The notes under the pieces are model-generated. The model did not search any database, was not told where the DNA came from, and was given only the letters and a program-made list of their open reading frames with translations. Source: Chlamydiia bacterium (GTDB lineage: Bacteria > Chlamydiota > Chlamydiia > Chlamydiales > Rhabdochlamydiaceae). From it: a DNA stretch of 34,514 nt. A program made the position numbers and the translations under genes. The stretch's first letter is position 1, and every line of letters begins with the position of its first letter. The stretch lies in contig JAJPIB010000029.1 in assembly GCA_021324995.1 (NCBI GenBank), positions 1 through 34,514 of the forward strand, given 5' to 3'. Shown here piece by piece: positions 14,876 to 23,301 of the stretch.

Positions 14876-16516
14876 CTATTTCTGGGTGACTTCCATAGAA
14901 AGGGGCCATTCTTCTGGGACAAAAACTCCCTCTTGTAGTGTTCTCCTTTCAACCATCTTAACGATGGGTTCAAGGGGGACTACAGGAATTTCTCTGCCGG
15001 CAGCGGCAGATAGTAAGGCTTCAATGGGATTCTGGGCAAGGAGGTCTGCTTTGACTGCGATATATTCTAAACTTTCACTAGTGACTGGAATTGCTTCAGA
15101 AAAACCCGCCCAATGGCGTCCGCCTTCAAAATAAGCATTCAGAACTTTACTAACTCTCTCAATATTGCGATTAAATGCGAATACAATATCGCCTAAATAA
15201 AATTCTGGCTTAGTAGAAACAAACGCTCCAAGATAAAGACTTTTATCAAATCTATATATGGTGCTGGATTTTAATATTCCGAAAGCTCTCTCTAAAGTAG
15301 TTGCATGAAAATAGACATCTGGGTGTCTGGGAATTTCTGAATAGGGAATTTTAGAATGACGATTTGCATTGATTTTGAAATGGCGATAAGGCTGCGAAAG
15401 TTTTTGTCGGATATTGTTTTCGGCTTGCACAAAATCTTGAAAGCTTGGGGACGGACCGCGAAGAACAATACGTCTGTGGCTTAAGGCATTATTTGTAGAA
15501 GTATAGCTAGGGATAGCAAGTTCTGTTTCAACTGTAGAAGAGGAAAGGTTTAGGGTTGCGGACGAAACGACGTGCTCTCCCTTGGCTCCCGTTGCTCCAA
15601 GTAATGGCTTAGCTCCTTTAACCGCTTGCATGACCAAAGGCTTAACAGCTCTTAGGGCTAAAGAAGTAGTGCCATATGTTGCGGCTGTCGTTGCTAGTAC
15701 TTCTACATCTTTGACATATTGCTGAGCTACTTTTTTTGCTTCTTCTTGGGCAAATCCATAGCGATCTATCAGTACCTCTGCAAGATTCGAACCTTCGCAT
15801 GTTTGTAGATAGAGGATTGCCTCTTTGACCATCTCTTTTGTCCCTGTCGCCTCTAAGGTCGCTTTAGCTGTTCGACTGACAAAATCTAAAGTGGTTTTAC
15901 AAGCTTGCTTTGTTGTGTCTGTTACACTACAGACGGCTTTTGCCGCATCCACAACAACTTCGGAGACTCCTTTGACAAGGTTTGCTGTAATGCTGACATC
16001 CAGCAAGTGGTCATGCATCTCCATTTCATTGAGCGATCTGCTCAAAGAGGCTCTGGAAATGCGGGTTTCAGGAACGGGTAGTCCAGATTGTGCGCGTTTT
16101 GAAGAAAAAGCGGTAAAATTGACATTTGCTGCCCGAATTTGTTGCAAAGTGGTCCTGTTCTGTTCTTCAACTTTCTGTTTGGCGCTGTAATATTCCTCAT
16201 TGTGCTCATAGAGTATATTTAGGGAATGATTGTAATGATGGATGGTTTTATTGATTTCAGAGTGGATCTGCAGTGCATCGGAGCCCACAGTCCTCATGCG
16301 ACTAATCTGCATGCGCAAATCATTGACAAATGCGCGCACTTGGCTTTTGTAGGAAATCTGTTTGTGAAGAGGGAGATGATCCGCTCTGGCCAAGGAGTCT
16401 GTTTCAAAGGCAGCGATTTGATCTTCAGGAGATTGTGAAATGGTAGAGAAGGCCGGTAGGGCCATTGGTTGAGAGTGGATATAAAAGGTGGGCTGTTGGG
16501 TTACAGGATATGCCAT
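14876..16516 (-). CDS. Polymorphic effector with ADP-ribosyltransferase-like C-terminus (putative)
   Basis: 546 aa, last gene of the operon. Residues 1-140 align without gaps to the next protein (16550-17587), including YIHSQPM (12-18), SQSPEDQ (28-33) and HKQISYKSQVRAF (51-63). Residues about 165-310 form amphipathic helices. The C-terminus has YFHATTLERAFGILKSS (402-418), GAFVSTKPE (430-438), GDIVFAF (442-448) and SEAIPV...ESLEYIAV (473-488). The order His, then 'F.STKPE', then a late Glu on a strand is that of ADP-ribosyltransferase folds such as the H-Y-E group. This is a by-eye resemblance, not a proven family. There is no signal peptide and no immunity-sized gene nearby, which favours a host-directed effector over an inter-bacterial toxin. 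Confidence 0.7.
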   Translation of the reverse strand: MAYPVTQQPTFYIHSQPMALPAFSTISQSPEDQIAAFETDSLARADHLPLHKQISYKSQVRAFVNDLRMQISRMRTVGSDALQIHSEINKTIHHYNHSLNILYEHNEEYYSAKQKVEEQNRTTLQQIRAANVNFTAFSSKRAQSGLPVPETRISRASLSRSLNEMEMHDHLLDVSITANLVKGVSEVVVDAAKAVCSVTDTTKQACKTTLDFVSRTAKATLEATGTKEMVKEAILYLQTCEGSNLAEVLIDRYGFAQEEAKKVAQQYVKDVEVLATTAATYGTTSLALRAVKPLVMQAVKGAKPLLGATGAKGEHVVSSATLNLSSSTVETELAIPSYTSTNNALSHRRIVLRGPSPSFQDFVQAENNIRQKLSQPYRHFKINANRHSKIPYSEIPRHPDVYFHATTLERAFGILKSSTIYRFDKSLYLGAFVSTKPEFYLGDIVFAFNRNIERVSKVLNAYFEGGRHWAGFSEAIPVTSESLEYIAVKADLLAQNPIEALLSAAAGREIPVVPLEPIVKMVERRTLQEGVFVPEEWPLSMEVTQK

Positions 16517-16549
16517 AAATTCTCCATTGAAATTCGATGCATTATTACT

Positions 16550-17587
16550 TTATTTGAGATTTGAAATTTGGATCGTATTTTTGCAATGTTTTAAATATGC
16601 CGATGTATAATGAGCGGTATGGCCAAAATTTACTTGTGTCGCCAAATAATCGTCAAAAGAAGTAAAGTTCCAACGTGGTTTTACATCAGGCCAGATTCCA
16701 TTTTCTCTACAGGCATTTAATACTTCTGTTGCCTCTTGTGTCGAAGAGTATTCTACTTTTTCAATTTCCCTAGCAAAGGTGTCTTCATTTGGGTATTTGC
16801 AACCATATTTGTTAATTTCTTTGCCCTTCTCTGCCCTTTTAAGGTTGCTCAATTCAAAAACAAGAAATTTTCTAATCTCATTAATATTTTTTTCATGTTC
16901 GTTGATTTTAATCACCCTGTCATAAATATCCACCTGAGCACCACCAGGTGCATCATCATGAGATACAACATCTACAGAAAATTTACCGGCCTCAGAAACC
17001 TCATCCCATAATTTTTTAGCACGAGGACATTGCTGGATCTCTTGAATGACCTGACTAATATTTTCCTCACATTTTTTTCTTCTTGCCTCAACATAAGACG
17101 CATATGAGGTTTCCTGAATCGGTGGGAAATGGGACTCTTTAACTCTCACAGAGGGGTCTTGCGCTTTCTTAGGAGAAAAGGAAGTAAAATTAATAGGACA
17201 TGGTCGAATTTGTTGCAAAATGGCTTTGTTCTGTTCGTCCACTTTTTGTTTGGCGCTGTGATATTCCTCATTGTGCTCATAGAGCATGTTTAGGGAATGA
17301 TTGTAATGCTGGATGGTTTTAGTGATTTCAGAATGGATCTGCAGTGCGTCGGAGCCGATATTCCTCATGCGGCTAATCTGCATGCGCAAATCATCGACAA
17401 ATGCGCGCACTTGGCTTTTGTAGGAAATCTGTTTGTGAAGAGGGAGATAATCCACTCTGGCCAAGGAGTCTGTTTCAAATGCGGTGATTTGATCTTCAGG
17501 AGATTGCGAAGTGGTAGCGAGTAGCGATGGGTCCATCGGTTGAGAGTGGATGTAAACTAAGGGGCGCAGTTGTATTGACGATGACAT
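16550..17587 (-). CDS. Polymorphic effector sharing its N-terminus with the next gene, unknown C-terminal domain
   Basis: 345 aa. Residues 1-140 match the 546-aa neighbour at roughly three of four positions without gaps, and the DNA is also very similar (16097-16516 versus 17168-17587), so the N-terminal part is a recent tandem duplication. From about residue 160 the sequence is unrelated. It holds a charged helix (168-187), strands VDIYDRVIKINE (219-230), a helix FLVFELSNLKRAEKGK (241-256) and FAREIEKVEYSS (271-282). The layout recalls small toxin-like catalytic domains but no catalytic residues can be assigned, and no HExxH is present. It sits two bases after the 354-aa gene. Confidence 0.7.
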   Translation of the reverse strand: MSSSIQLRPLVYIHSQPMDPSLLATTSQSPEDQITAFETDSLARVDYLPLHKQISYKSQVRAFVDDLRMQISRMRNIGSDALQIHSEITKTIQHYNHSLNMLYEHNEEYHSAKQKVDEQNKAILQQIRPCPINFTSFSPKKAQDPSVRVKESHFPPIQETSYASYVEARRKKCEENISQVIQEIQQCPRAKKLWDEVSEAGKFSVDVVSHDDAPGGAQVDIYDRVIKINEHEKNINEIRKFLVFELSNLKRAEKGKEINKYGCKYPNEDTFAREIEKVEYSSTQEATEVLNACRENGIWPDVKPRWNFTSFDDYLATQVNFGHTAHYTSAYLKHCKNTIQISNLK

Positions 17588-17589
17588 GA

Positions 17590-18654
17590 TTAGCCTCTGT
17601 TATTTGAGTATGTCTGTCTGTTAGATTGGTGAGATATTCCTGCAGCTCCTACTGAGAAGGAAACCCCGGTGAATGTTTTGGTACATTGCATTAAACTGAC
17701 ACTCGCCCCGTAATAATAGGATGAAAGGCCCCAAGTGACTGCTGCCGAGAGAAGCATTAGACCGCCTACCAAGAGTAGACCGCTTGACTGCTCTTCTTTT
17801 TTCTTTTCGATCGATTGCTCAAGCCGATTCATAGAGATCCGCAAATCGAGATCGGCCTGGCGCTGCTGATCAATCCCTATGCGAACCTGTCTGCGGTCTG
17901 CCTCCAAGACAACAAGCTCTCGTTGCAAGACCTCAAGCCTCGCTTGCTGGCGCTGGATCGCAGCGTTCAGTATTTCTTCTTGGCGAGGAATATCGACTGC
18001 CAGTTCTTGGATGGCCTCAGTCAGGGGTGCAATAGCAACTTGGAATTGCTCTCCGATTGCAGCTAGGCCTGCACGTTGACGCACCTCTATCTGCTGGAAA
18101 TGATGCATCATTTCTTGAACACCCGGCAGTGCTTGCGCCTGTTCCTGAAGGCGCTCTGCACGAAGTCGCTGGATCATGCGCAGTTGCTCCTCAAAATCTC
18201 TAGGAATAGCAAGTTCAGGAGGAGGAGCGGGTTTTGCTGCATGGATCCGCTGTGAAAAAAGAACGGAATTGGGATCGGTTGCTTTGACAACCATGAATCG
18301 TACAATGCGAGTAGGAAGCTCTCCGAAAAGTTGCGGCGGGTAGGGTCTTTCAACGTTGAAGGGATCTGCGAGGAGATTCTCCAGCTGCTGCTTAAAACGG
18401 TTAATGACTTCGTTGAGATCAGGCAGGATTTCTCCGCGTGCAGGAGGACGCGTAAAACGCTGAAAATCCTCATACCAAAGAGTGATGAGGTCTGCGACCG
18501 GGCCTACGTTGCGCTCTGTTAGGTCGCATGTGCGGATCTCATCGCGAATCTGTTGTAATTCCACATTAATTCTGATTCGCAGTTGAAGATCAGCGTCCTG
18601 AATAAAGGGCTGGAGATCGGCATCGGGAACATGTTGGGGTTGAACACGGTACAT
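17590..18654 (-). CDS. Coiled-coil protein with C-terminal membrane segment
   Basis: 354 aa. It opens MYRVQPQHVPD, similar to the start of the 162-aa protein upstream in the operon (MFRVDP). Residues about 155-288 form a long coiled coil rich in Gln, Arg and Glu, with one break near 205-225. A hydrophobic helix follows at 292-311 (GLLLVGGLMLLSAAVTWGL), with a weaker one near 320-341. The tail-anchored layout would put the coiled coil on one face of a membrane, as for inclusion-associated proteins. The family is not recognised. Confidence 0.65.
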   Translation of the reverse strand: MYRVQPQHVPDADLQPFIQDADLQLRIRINVELQQIRDEIRTCDLTERNVGPVADLITLWYEDFQRFTRPPARGEILPDLNEVINRFKQQLENLLADPFNVERPYPPQLFGELPTRIVRFMVVKATDPNSVLFSQRIHAAKPAPPPELAIPRDFEEQLRMIQRLRAERLQEQAQALPGVQEMMHHFQQIEVRQRAGLAAIGEQFQVAIAPLTEAIQELAVDIPRQEEILNAAIQRQQARLEVLQRELVVLEADRRQVRIGIDQQRQADLDLRISMNRLEQSIEKKKEEQSSGLLLVGGLMLLSAAVTWGLSSYYYGASVSLMQCTKTFTGVSFSVGAAGISHQSNRQTYSNNRG

Positions 18655-18675
18655 GATGAATCTTCCTTGTGGATT

Positions 18676-19164
18676 TTAAGTGTGAGAAAAAGTTCTGCAT
18701 GCTCTGGGGCCTATCTCATTTCTCAAAAAACTGGTTAATTGATCTTCACCGGCTTTACTATGCATGCGCTGCATCTGCTCAAATTTTTCTTTTAGAACAC
18801 TGTATTGCCGTTTCATTTCGACCAAGAGATCTTTCGCCTGCAGAAGTGTGCTAGCACTTGCTTCTTTTGCCTCTTCTAAATCTTGGATCGACTGCGCCAA
18901 GTGCGCGAGTTGAACACGTGCAGGGCCATTGGGATCATTCTGCCGCATCGCTTGGAGCATAGGAGTCAGTGCCGCCATCACAGTCTCTATTCTTTGCAAC
19001 AATCCCTCTTCAATTTCAGCGCGCTCAAGGGCATGCTCTTTTAGTTCTTCTTGAAATGCATTTTTTAATGCCTCTTGAGGGGAGAATCCCTCTTCACAGG
19101 CCATGTGGTAGTCGATATCGTCCATGAGATCGATACGAAATAGGCTGGGATCAACTCGGAACAT
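18676..19164 (-). CDS. Small coiled-coil protein
   Basis: 162 aa, acidic and almost all helix. Coiled-coil stretches lie at about 35-70 and 90-140 (DLEEAKEASASTLLQAKDLLVEMKR). No membrane segment or signal. The size and acidity would also suit a secretion chaperone for its larger neighbours, which is only an inference. It is spaced 3 nt from the 252-aa gene and 21 nt from the 354-aa gene, so it is probably translated from the same mRNA. Confidence 0.65.
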   Translation of the reverse strand: MFRVDPSLFRIDLMDDIDYHMACEEGFSPQEALKNAFQEELKEHALERAEIEEGLLQRIETVMAALTPMLQAMRQNDPNGPARVQLAHLAQSIQDLEEAKEASASTLLQAKDLLVEMKRQYSVLKEKFEQMQRMHSKAGEDQLTSFLRNEIGPRACRTFSHT

Positions 19165-19167
19165 CGT

Positions 19168-19926
19168 TTAAACCTTATTTAAGACTGTTTCTGCAGCAGT
19201 AAGGGTATGGCCCAAATCGATGCCGTGCTGCTTTAATAAGTCAGCGATGGGTTTCATCTCTTTCATATGTCCATCAAAACCGAGGAACAGCTGCGTGACG
19301 TCCCTTGTGTGTTTATTCAGCAGTTCGTAAATTTGCTGTGTGGAGAGATTCGTAGCATCTTGCACTAGAATCATCTTTTCTTGAATGGCAATAAATCCTG
19401 TCATTAATTCTTCATTAATGCTGTTGGCCTGAAGGTATAATTGATTGCGGAGTTGGCTGAAGAGCAGCTTTATTTTTGCAATTTCATTGAGATATTTCTT
19501 ATCAGTTTCCCTTTGCCTATAAGTAGCAAGAAACCGCTCGACGGGGCGGTTTTTTGGCAAAACCTCTGAAAGACGCTCTTTCAGATCAGTACACAATTTT
19601 TGCCAGAGGAGTTGAGATGCATCGCTAACACCTGCAAAGAGCATGATTGACTCTACCCTAGAATACAAGGCAGCTAAATGGGTAGCGCATAAGATCTTCT
19701 CCCGCTCTGTGGAATTAGCGCTCTTAAACTGGTTAAAAAACTGATTTTCCCATGCGGCAAAATTCTTTGGCATCTCTTCATTAAACGGAGGCGGGAGTGT
19801 GTTGCAAGCTGCTTTCATTTCTTGAAGGAGCAGCTTTAGCTTCTTTTCAGGCGTTTGCGGCATCGCGTGCAAGTAAAGAACCTGAGTAGGGGGTTGGGAT
19901 TGAGTAAGCTGAATCGTTGATGTCAT
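19168..19926 (-). CDS. Helical protein with the shared YxHxxP N-terminal motif
   Basis: 252 aa, all-helical, no signal or membrane segment. Its N-terminus (TQVLYLHAMPQTPEKKLKLLL, about residues 14-34) has the same pattern as the two polymorphic effectors further down the operon (YIHSQPM followed by SPEDQ), so it may carry the same targeting or secretion signal. The start overlaps the stop of the preceding gene as ATGA, and the AAGGA ribosome binding site is encoded by that gene's last codons. Function not recognised. Confidence 0.65.
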   Translation of the reverse strand: MTSTIQLTQSQPPTQVLYLHAMPQTPEKKLKLLLQEMKAACNTLPPPFNEEMPKNFAAWENQFFNQFKSANSTEREKILCATHLAALYSRVESIMLFAGVSDASQLLWQKLCTDLKERLSEVLPKNRPVERFLATYRQRETDKKYLNEIAKIKLLFSQLRNQLYLQANSINEELMTGFIAIQEKMILVQDATNLSTQQIYELLNKHTRDVTQLFLGFDGHMKEMKPIADLLKQHGIDLGHTLTAAETVLNKV

Positions 19927-21062
19927 GGGGAGTCCTTTTTTTTGAGGGTTTGAACAAGAGGCTTTATTTCTTTGAAATGCGCTTCAAATTTAGCTTTTTG
20001 CTCGATTGCTTTAGCCTCACAACCAGCTCGTAGTGAGGGATTGAACACGTTCATCCGCTTGTAACAACACTCTGAAAAGATTATACCACACGCATTTTTC
20101 ATTTCCTTAATACCGTCTAGTAACTGAAAACAAGGCGTAAAGTGTTTATGAAATACTGCCAAGAACCTCTCATCCATTTTTTCAAGTTCATCTTTTTTCC
20201 TTTTTAAAGAGGCATTTTCATTTTTTAGTGGAAGATTGCGCTCTTCTATCATTTTTATTTCTTCTTGACGCGTTTGCGCGTAAAGCTGAAAAATGGAGCG
20301 CTCATCGATGGGGTTAGATAGATGAACCTGTTGCAGATCTCTTGAAATATCGATAGCTTCTTCTTCTAAAAGCGATTCCATTTGAATTTTTTGAATTTCA
20401 GCTCTGACGAGTGCCTTTAATGAATCCCGACCTGTCAAATATAACTTTCGAGTTGCGCTCAAGGGCTCTCTCACATGACATGCATACTTGCTATGCAAGA
20501 AATTCATTTGTATAGATGCACCCAGTTTAGAGTAATTGCCGTGAAATACGGGATTAAGCTTATCCCAGTTCCAATTCGTAGGCATATTCCAGTCCCAAGT
20601 CCCGCCAGGCCCGCCGGGGAATTCACAACTCAGATAAAAATCCCATATTTTTCTGGTTTCGTGGCATTCAGTGAGGAAGCGCAGCTCAAAGTTGCCCAAA
20701 CCGCGGTGAAGGATATCCATCCTTGCGCTGAAAATTTCAGCAATCCCAATCCATTCTTTTTCAAGCGTCCCCGTTCGCTGCAAAATGTGCTGCCTTAACA
20801 TCTTATTCTCTGCAATAAAAAGAGCATGGTCAGCTCGAGCAGTCTGAAAAAGAGTTCCCAGCATGAACATTTGCTCATAGATCTGTAGCTGCATGGCGTT
20901 ATCGACCTCACGTTGCCTGGCTTCGGCTTGATTCCCAAGCTTGAGCGGTGCCACGGGTCTCTGGGCCAGAAAACCACTCTGCAAATTCGGCAGCTCTACC
21001 AAAGCAGTATCATGGACTTGAACCGGGAAAAGAGGATGCTCTACAACTAATCGTGAAGTCAT
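19923..21062 (-). CDS. Coiled-coil effector candidate, paralogue 3 of 3
   Basis: 379 aa. The first 120 residues are very close to those of the 22150-23244 protein (shared LVELPNLQSGFLA, RPVxPLKL, NQAEARQRE, LRQHILQRT, LEKEW). The middle (LTGRDSLKALVRAEIQKI and FHGNYSKLGA) instead follows the 21059-22153 paralogue. A coiled coil lies near 255-295. A Gly/Trp-rich insert (FPGGPGGTWDWNMPTNWNWD, about 148-167) is found only here. No signal, membrane segment or known domain. The C-terminus KKKDSP overlaps and encodes the ribosome binding site of the next gene. Confidence 0.68.
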   Translation of the reverse strand: MTSRLVVEHPLFPVQVHDTALVELPNLQSGFLAQRPVAPLKLGNQAEARQREVDNAMQLQIYEQMFMLGTLFQTARADHALFIAENKMLRQHILQRTGTLEKEWIGIAEIFSARMDILHRGLGNFELRFLTECHETRKIWDFYLSCEFPGGPGGTWDWNMPTNWNWDKLNPVFHGNYSKLGASIQMNFLHSKYACHVREPLSATRKLYLTGRDSLKALVRAEIQKIQMESLLEEEAIDISRDLQQVHLSNPIDERSIFQLYAQTRQEEIKMIEERNLPLKNENASLKRKKDELEKMDERFLAVFHKHFTPCFQLLDGIKEMKNACGIIFSECCYKRMNVFNPSLRAGCEAKAIEQKAKFEAHFKEIKPLVQTLKKKDSP

Positions 21063-22153
21063 GTGGATTCCTTTTTTTCTAGGGCTTCAAGAAGAGATTC
21101 TATTTTTTTCAAATGATCTTTAAACCTTCCATCCAATTCGATTGCCCGGGAATATAAACCAGCTGCCAGGCTATGTGCTTGATCTAAATTAGAGAGTGCT
21201 GTGACGTAAAGCTTGACGCCAGCTTCGTGCCTTTGAATCGCAAGCTTAATCCCATTTGGCAACTGAAAACAAGGGGCAAGATAGCTATGAAATACTTCCC
21301 AAAACCTCTTGTCGCTATTCACCATTTCAATCTTTTTCTTCTCCCACTTGGCATTTTCGTTTTTGAGCAGAAGGTTTTGCTCCTCCAGAAATTTAATTTC
21401 TTCCTGGCCCTCTTGTAGAAAAGCCTGCAGCACATCTCCTTCATGGATAACAACTGAGAGAGTACCCTGTTCTATCACTTTGGGTTCCTCAGAAAACATT
21501 TCGTTTTTAATTTTTTGGATCTCAGTCCTGATAAGGGCGTTTAGGGCACTCCGGCCCGTCAGCTGAATCTGTTTAACTGCGGCCAAAGGCTTTTCCACTA
21601 CATGCGAATAAGAATCATACCAAAGCGTCGTTTCTGTTGCTGCCCCCGCCTTAACATAATTCCCCTGAAACCTTTGCATAAGCTTATCGCAATCCCCATT
21701 CGCATCAATATAGCTCTTCCATATGAGTTCAGCCTCTTGGTTCTCAGCGCTAAACTGATTATAAAAGGCATTTGCGGTGCGATAAAAAGCATCCACCTTG
21801 GCACTCACATGCTCAGCAATACCCAACCATTCTTTTTCAAGGGACTCAGTTCGCTCTACGATGTGTCTTCTCAGCTCCTTGTTTTGTGAAAGAAGAAGAG
21901 CATGACTATCCTCTGCAGCTTGAATAAGTTTTCCTTGCAAACGTATTTGCTTATAGATTTCTAGCTGCATGGCGTTGTTGACTTCGCGTTCTCTCGGTTC
22001 AACTCGATTCTCAGGTCTAAATAATGCGGCATTTGGTCTCTGAGCTGGCAGTATAATTGACAAGTTGGGCTGCTCTTCTCTGATTACAGCACCGTTAACT
22101 GGAGGATAACCTGAGAACTGATGGCGTTGCTCTACAACTAATCGTAAGGTCAT
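21059..22153 (-). CDS. Coiled-coil effector candidate, paralogue 2 of 3
   Basis: 364 aa, colinear with its two neighbours: MTLRLVVEQ start, NNAMQLEIYKQ, ELRRHIVERTESLEKEWLGIAE (about 95-118), then LTGRSALNALIRTEIQKI and a coiled coil around 240-275 (EEIKFLEEQNLLLKNENAKWEKK). The N-terminus is the most diverged of the three. It overlaps both neighbours by 4 bp (ATGA). No recognised domain; the role is inferred from operon context only. Confidence 0.68.
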   Translation of the reverse strand: MTLRLVVEQRHQFSGYPPVNGAVIREEQPNLSIILPAQRPNAALFRPENRVEPREREVNNAMQLEIYKQIRLQGKLIQAAEDSHALLLSQNKELRRHIVERTESLEKEWLGIAEHVSAKVDAFYRTANAFYNQFSAENQEAELIWKSYIDANGDCDKLMQRFQGNYVKAGAATETTLWYDSYSHVVEKPLAAVKQIQLTGRSALNALIRTEIQKIKNEMFSEEPKVIEQGTLSVVIHEGDVLQAFLQEGQEEIKFLEEQNLLLKNENAKWEKKKIEMVNSDKRFWEVFHSYLAPCFQLPNGIKLAIQRHEAGVKLYVTALSNLDQAHSLAAGLYSRAIELDGRFKDHLKKIESLLEALEKKEST

Positions 22154-23244
22154 GGGGATTCCTTTTTATGGAGGGCTTCAACATGTGCTTTGACTTCCTT
22201 CAAATGAGCGCTGATCTTGTCGTGCAACTTGGCTCCTTCAACATATTCTCCCCCTGATGACCAATAGTTCTTACCCCATTGATCTAAATTATTATAATTT
22301 TTTGTAAGAACACCCATGTGGGAGTCAGCTGTTGAAACGATGTAACTGATACTGGAGCTCAACGCAAAGCAGTGACTAAGGTGATTCTGAAAAATACGTA
22401 AAAACTTGCCATCGACTCCTAGAAGCTCAAGCTTTATTTTTTCTAAACTTGCATTTTCAATCTTCACAAGAAGGTTGAGATCTTCTTGAGATTGGATATT
22501 TTTTTGACACTTTTGAATAAAAGTCTGAATCGGATGATTATTGATGACAATCTCATTCAGATTAAATAGATGTCCTGGATTATTGATACCAGATCGTTCT
22601 TGTGGCATGTCTTTTTTAATGATTTGGATCTCAGCCTTTACATTTGCTTTTAAAGTATCCTTAAGTGTCGGAACCATCTTTTCAATTGCAGGCAAATGAT
22701 ATTTACCCACACCACAATCACTTTCTGCATAAAGGCTATAGAACCAGATTTTTGCTAAAGCTTCTCCCGCTTTAAAACCCAAAATTCCCTCGCAAGTATG
22801 CGGCGGCTTTGTCTTGGAAATTTCAAATGCGTTCATAGCTTCTTTATAATCGGCACTCAGCTCTTGATGAAACTTCTTGAGGCTGCAATGAAGTGTATTC
22901 ACTTTTGCGCTTAAAATTTCAGCGATCCCAAGCCATTCCTTTTCGAGTGCTGTCGTCCGCTGCAAAATATGTTGTCTCAGCTCCCTATTCTCCGAAATAA
23001 GAAGAGCGTGAGCGTTTGTCGCAGCCTGGAAAAGATTTCCTAGCATAAATATCTGACGACAGATTTGGAGCTGCATCGCGTTATCGATTTCACGCTGCCT
23101 GGCTTCGGCTTGATTCTCAAGCTTGAGCGGTTCTACGGGTCTCTCGGCCAGAAAGCCACTCTGCAAATTCGGCAGTTCTACCAAAGCAGCATCACGGACT
23201 TGAACCGAGAAAAGAGGTTGTTCTGCAACTAATTGTGGAATCAT
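22150..23244 (-). CDS. Coiled-coil effector candidate, paralogue 1 of 3
   Basis: 364 aa. It starts MIPQLVAEQPLFSVQV behind a strong AAGGAG. N-terminal 120 residues almost as in the 19923-21062 protein; the middle differs (DYKEAMNAFEISKTKPPHTCEG) and matches neither paralogue well. A coiled coil lies near 235-270. The C-terminus KKESP is shared in style with the other two and encodes AAGGA for the next gene. No known domain. Confidence 0.68.
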   Translation of the reverse strand: MIPQLVAEQPLFSVQVRDAALVELPNLQSGFLAERPVEPLKLENQAEARQREIDNAMQLQICRQIFMLGNLFQAATNAHALLISENRELRQHILQRTTALEKEWLGIAEILSAKVNTLHCSLKKFHQELSADYKEAMNAFEISKTKPPHTCEGILGFKAGEALAKIWFYSLYAESDCGVGKYHLPAIEKMVPTLKDTLKANVKAEIQIIKKDMPQERSGINNPGHLFNLNEIVINNHPIQTFIQKCQKNIQSQEDLNLLVKIENASLEKIKLELLGVDGKFLRIFQNHLSHCFALSSSISYIVSTADSHMGVLTKNYNNLDQWGKNYWSSGGEYVEGAKLHDKISAHLKEVKAHVEALHKKESP

Positions 23245-23301
23245 CCGGTGAGCTCCTTACTCTAGTGAAATGGGCCATATAAATTTTACCTACTTATGCA
23301 T

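Noticed and set aside
14610-14909. Short frames on both strands between the 363-aa and 546-aa genes
   Set aside because: They run through hairpin C and the family A half-copy, and mirror each other because the DNA is palindromic.
16550-17587. Zinc metalloprotease in the C-terminal domain of the 345-aa protein
   Set aside because: FLVFELSNLK lies where an HExxH helix might, but there is no His pair; the assignment cannot be supported.
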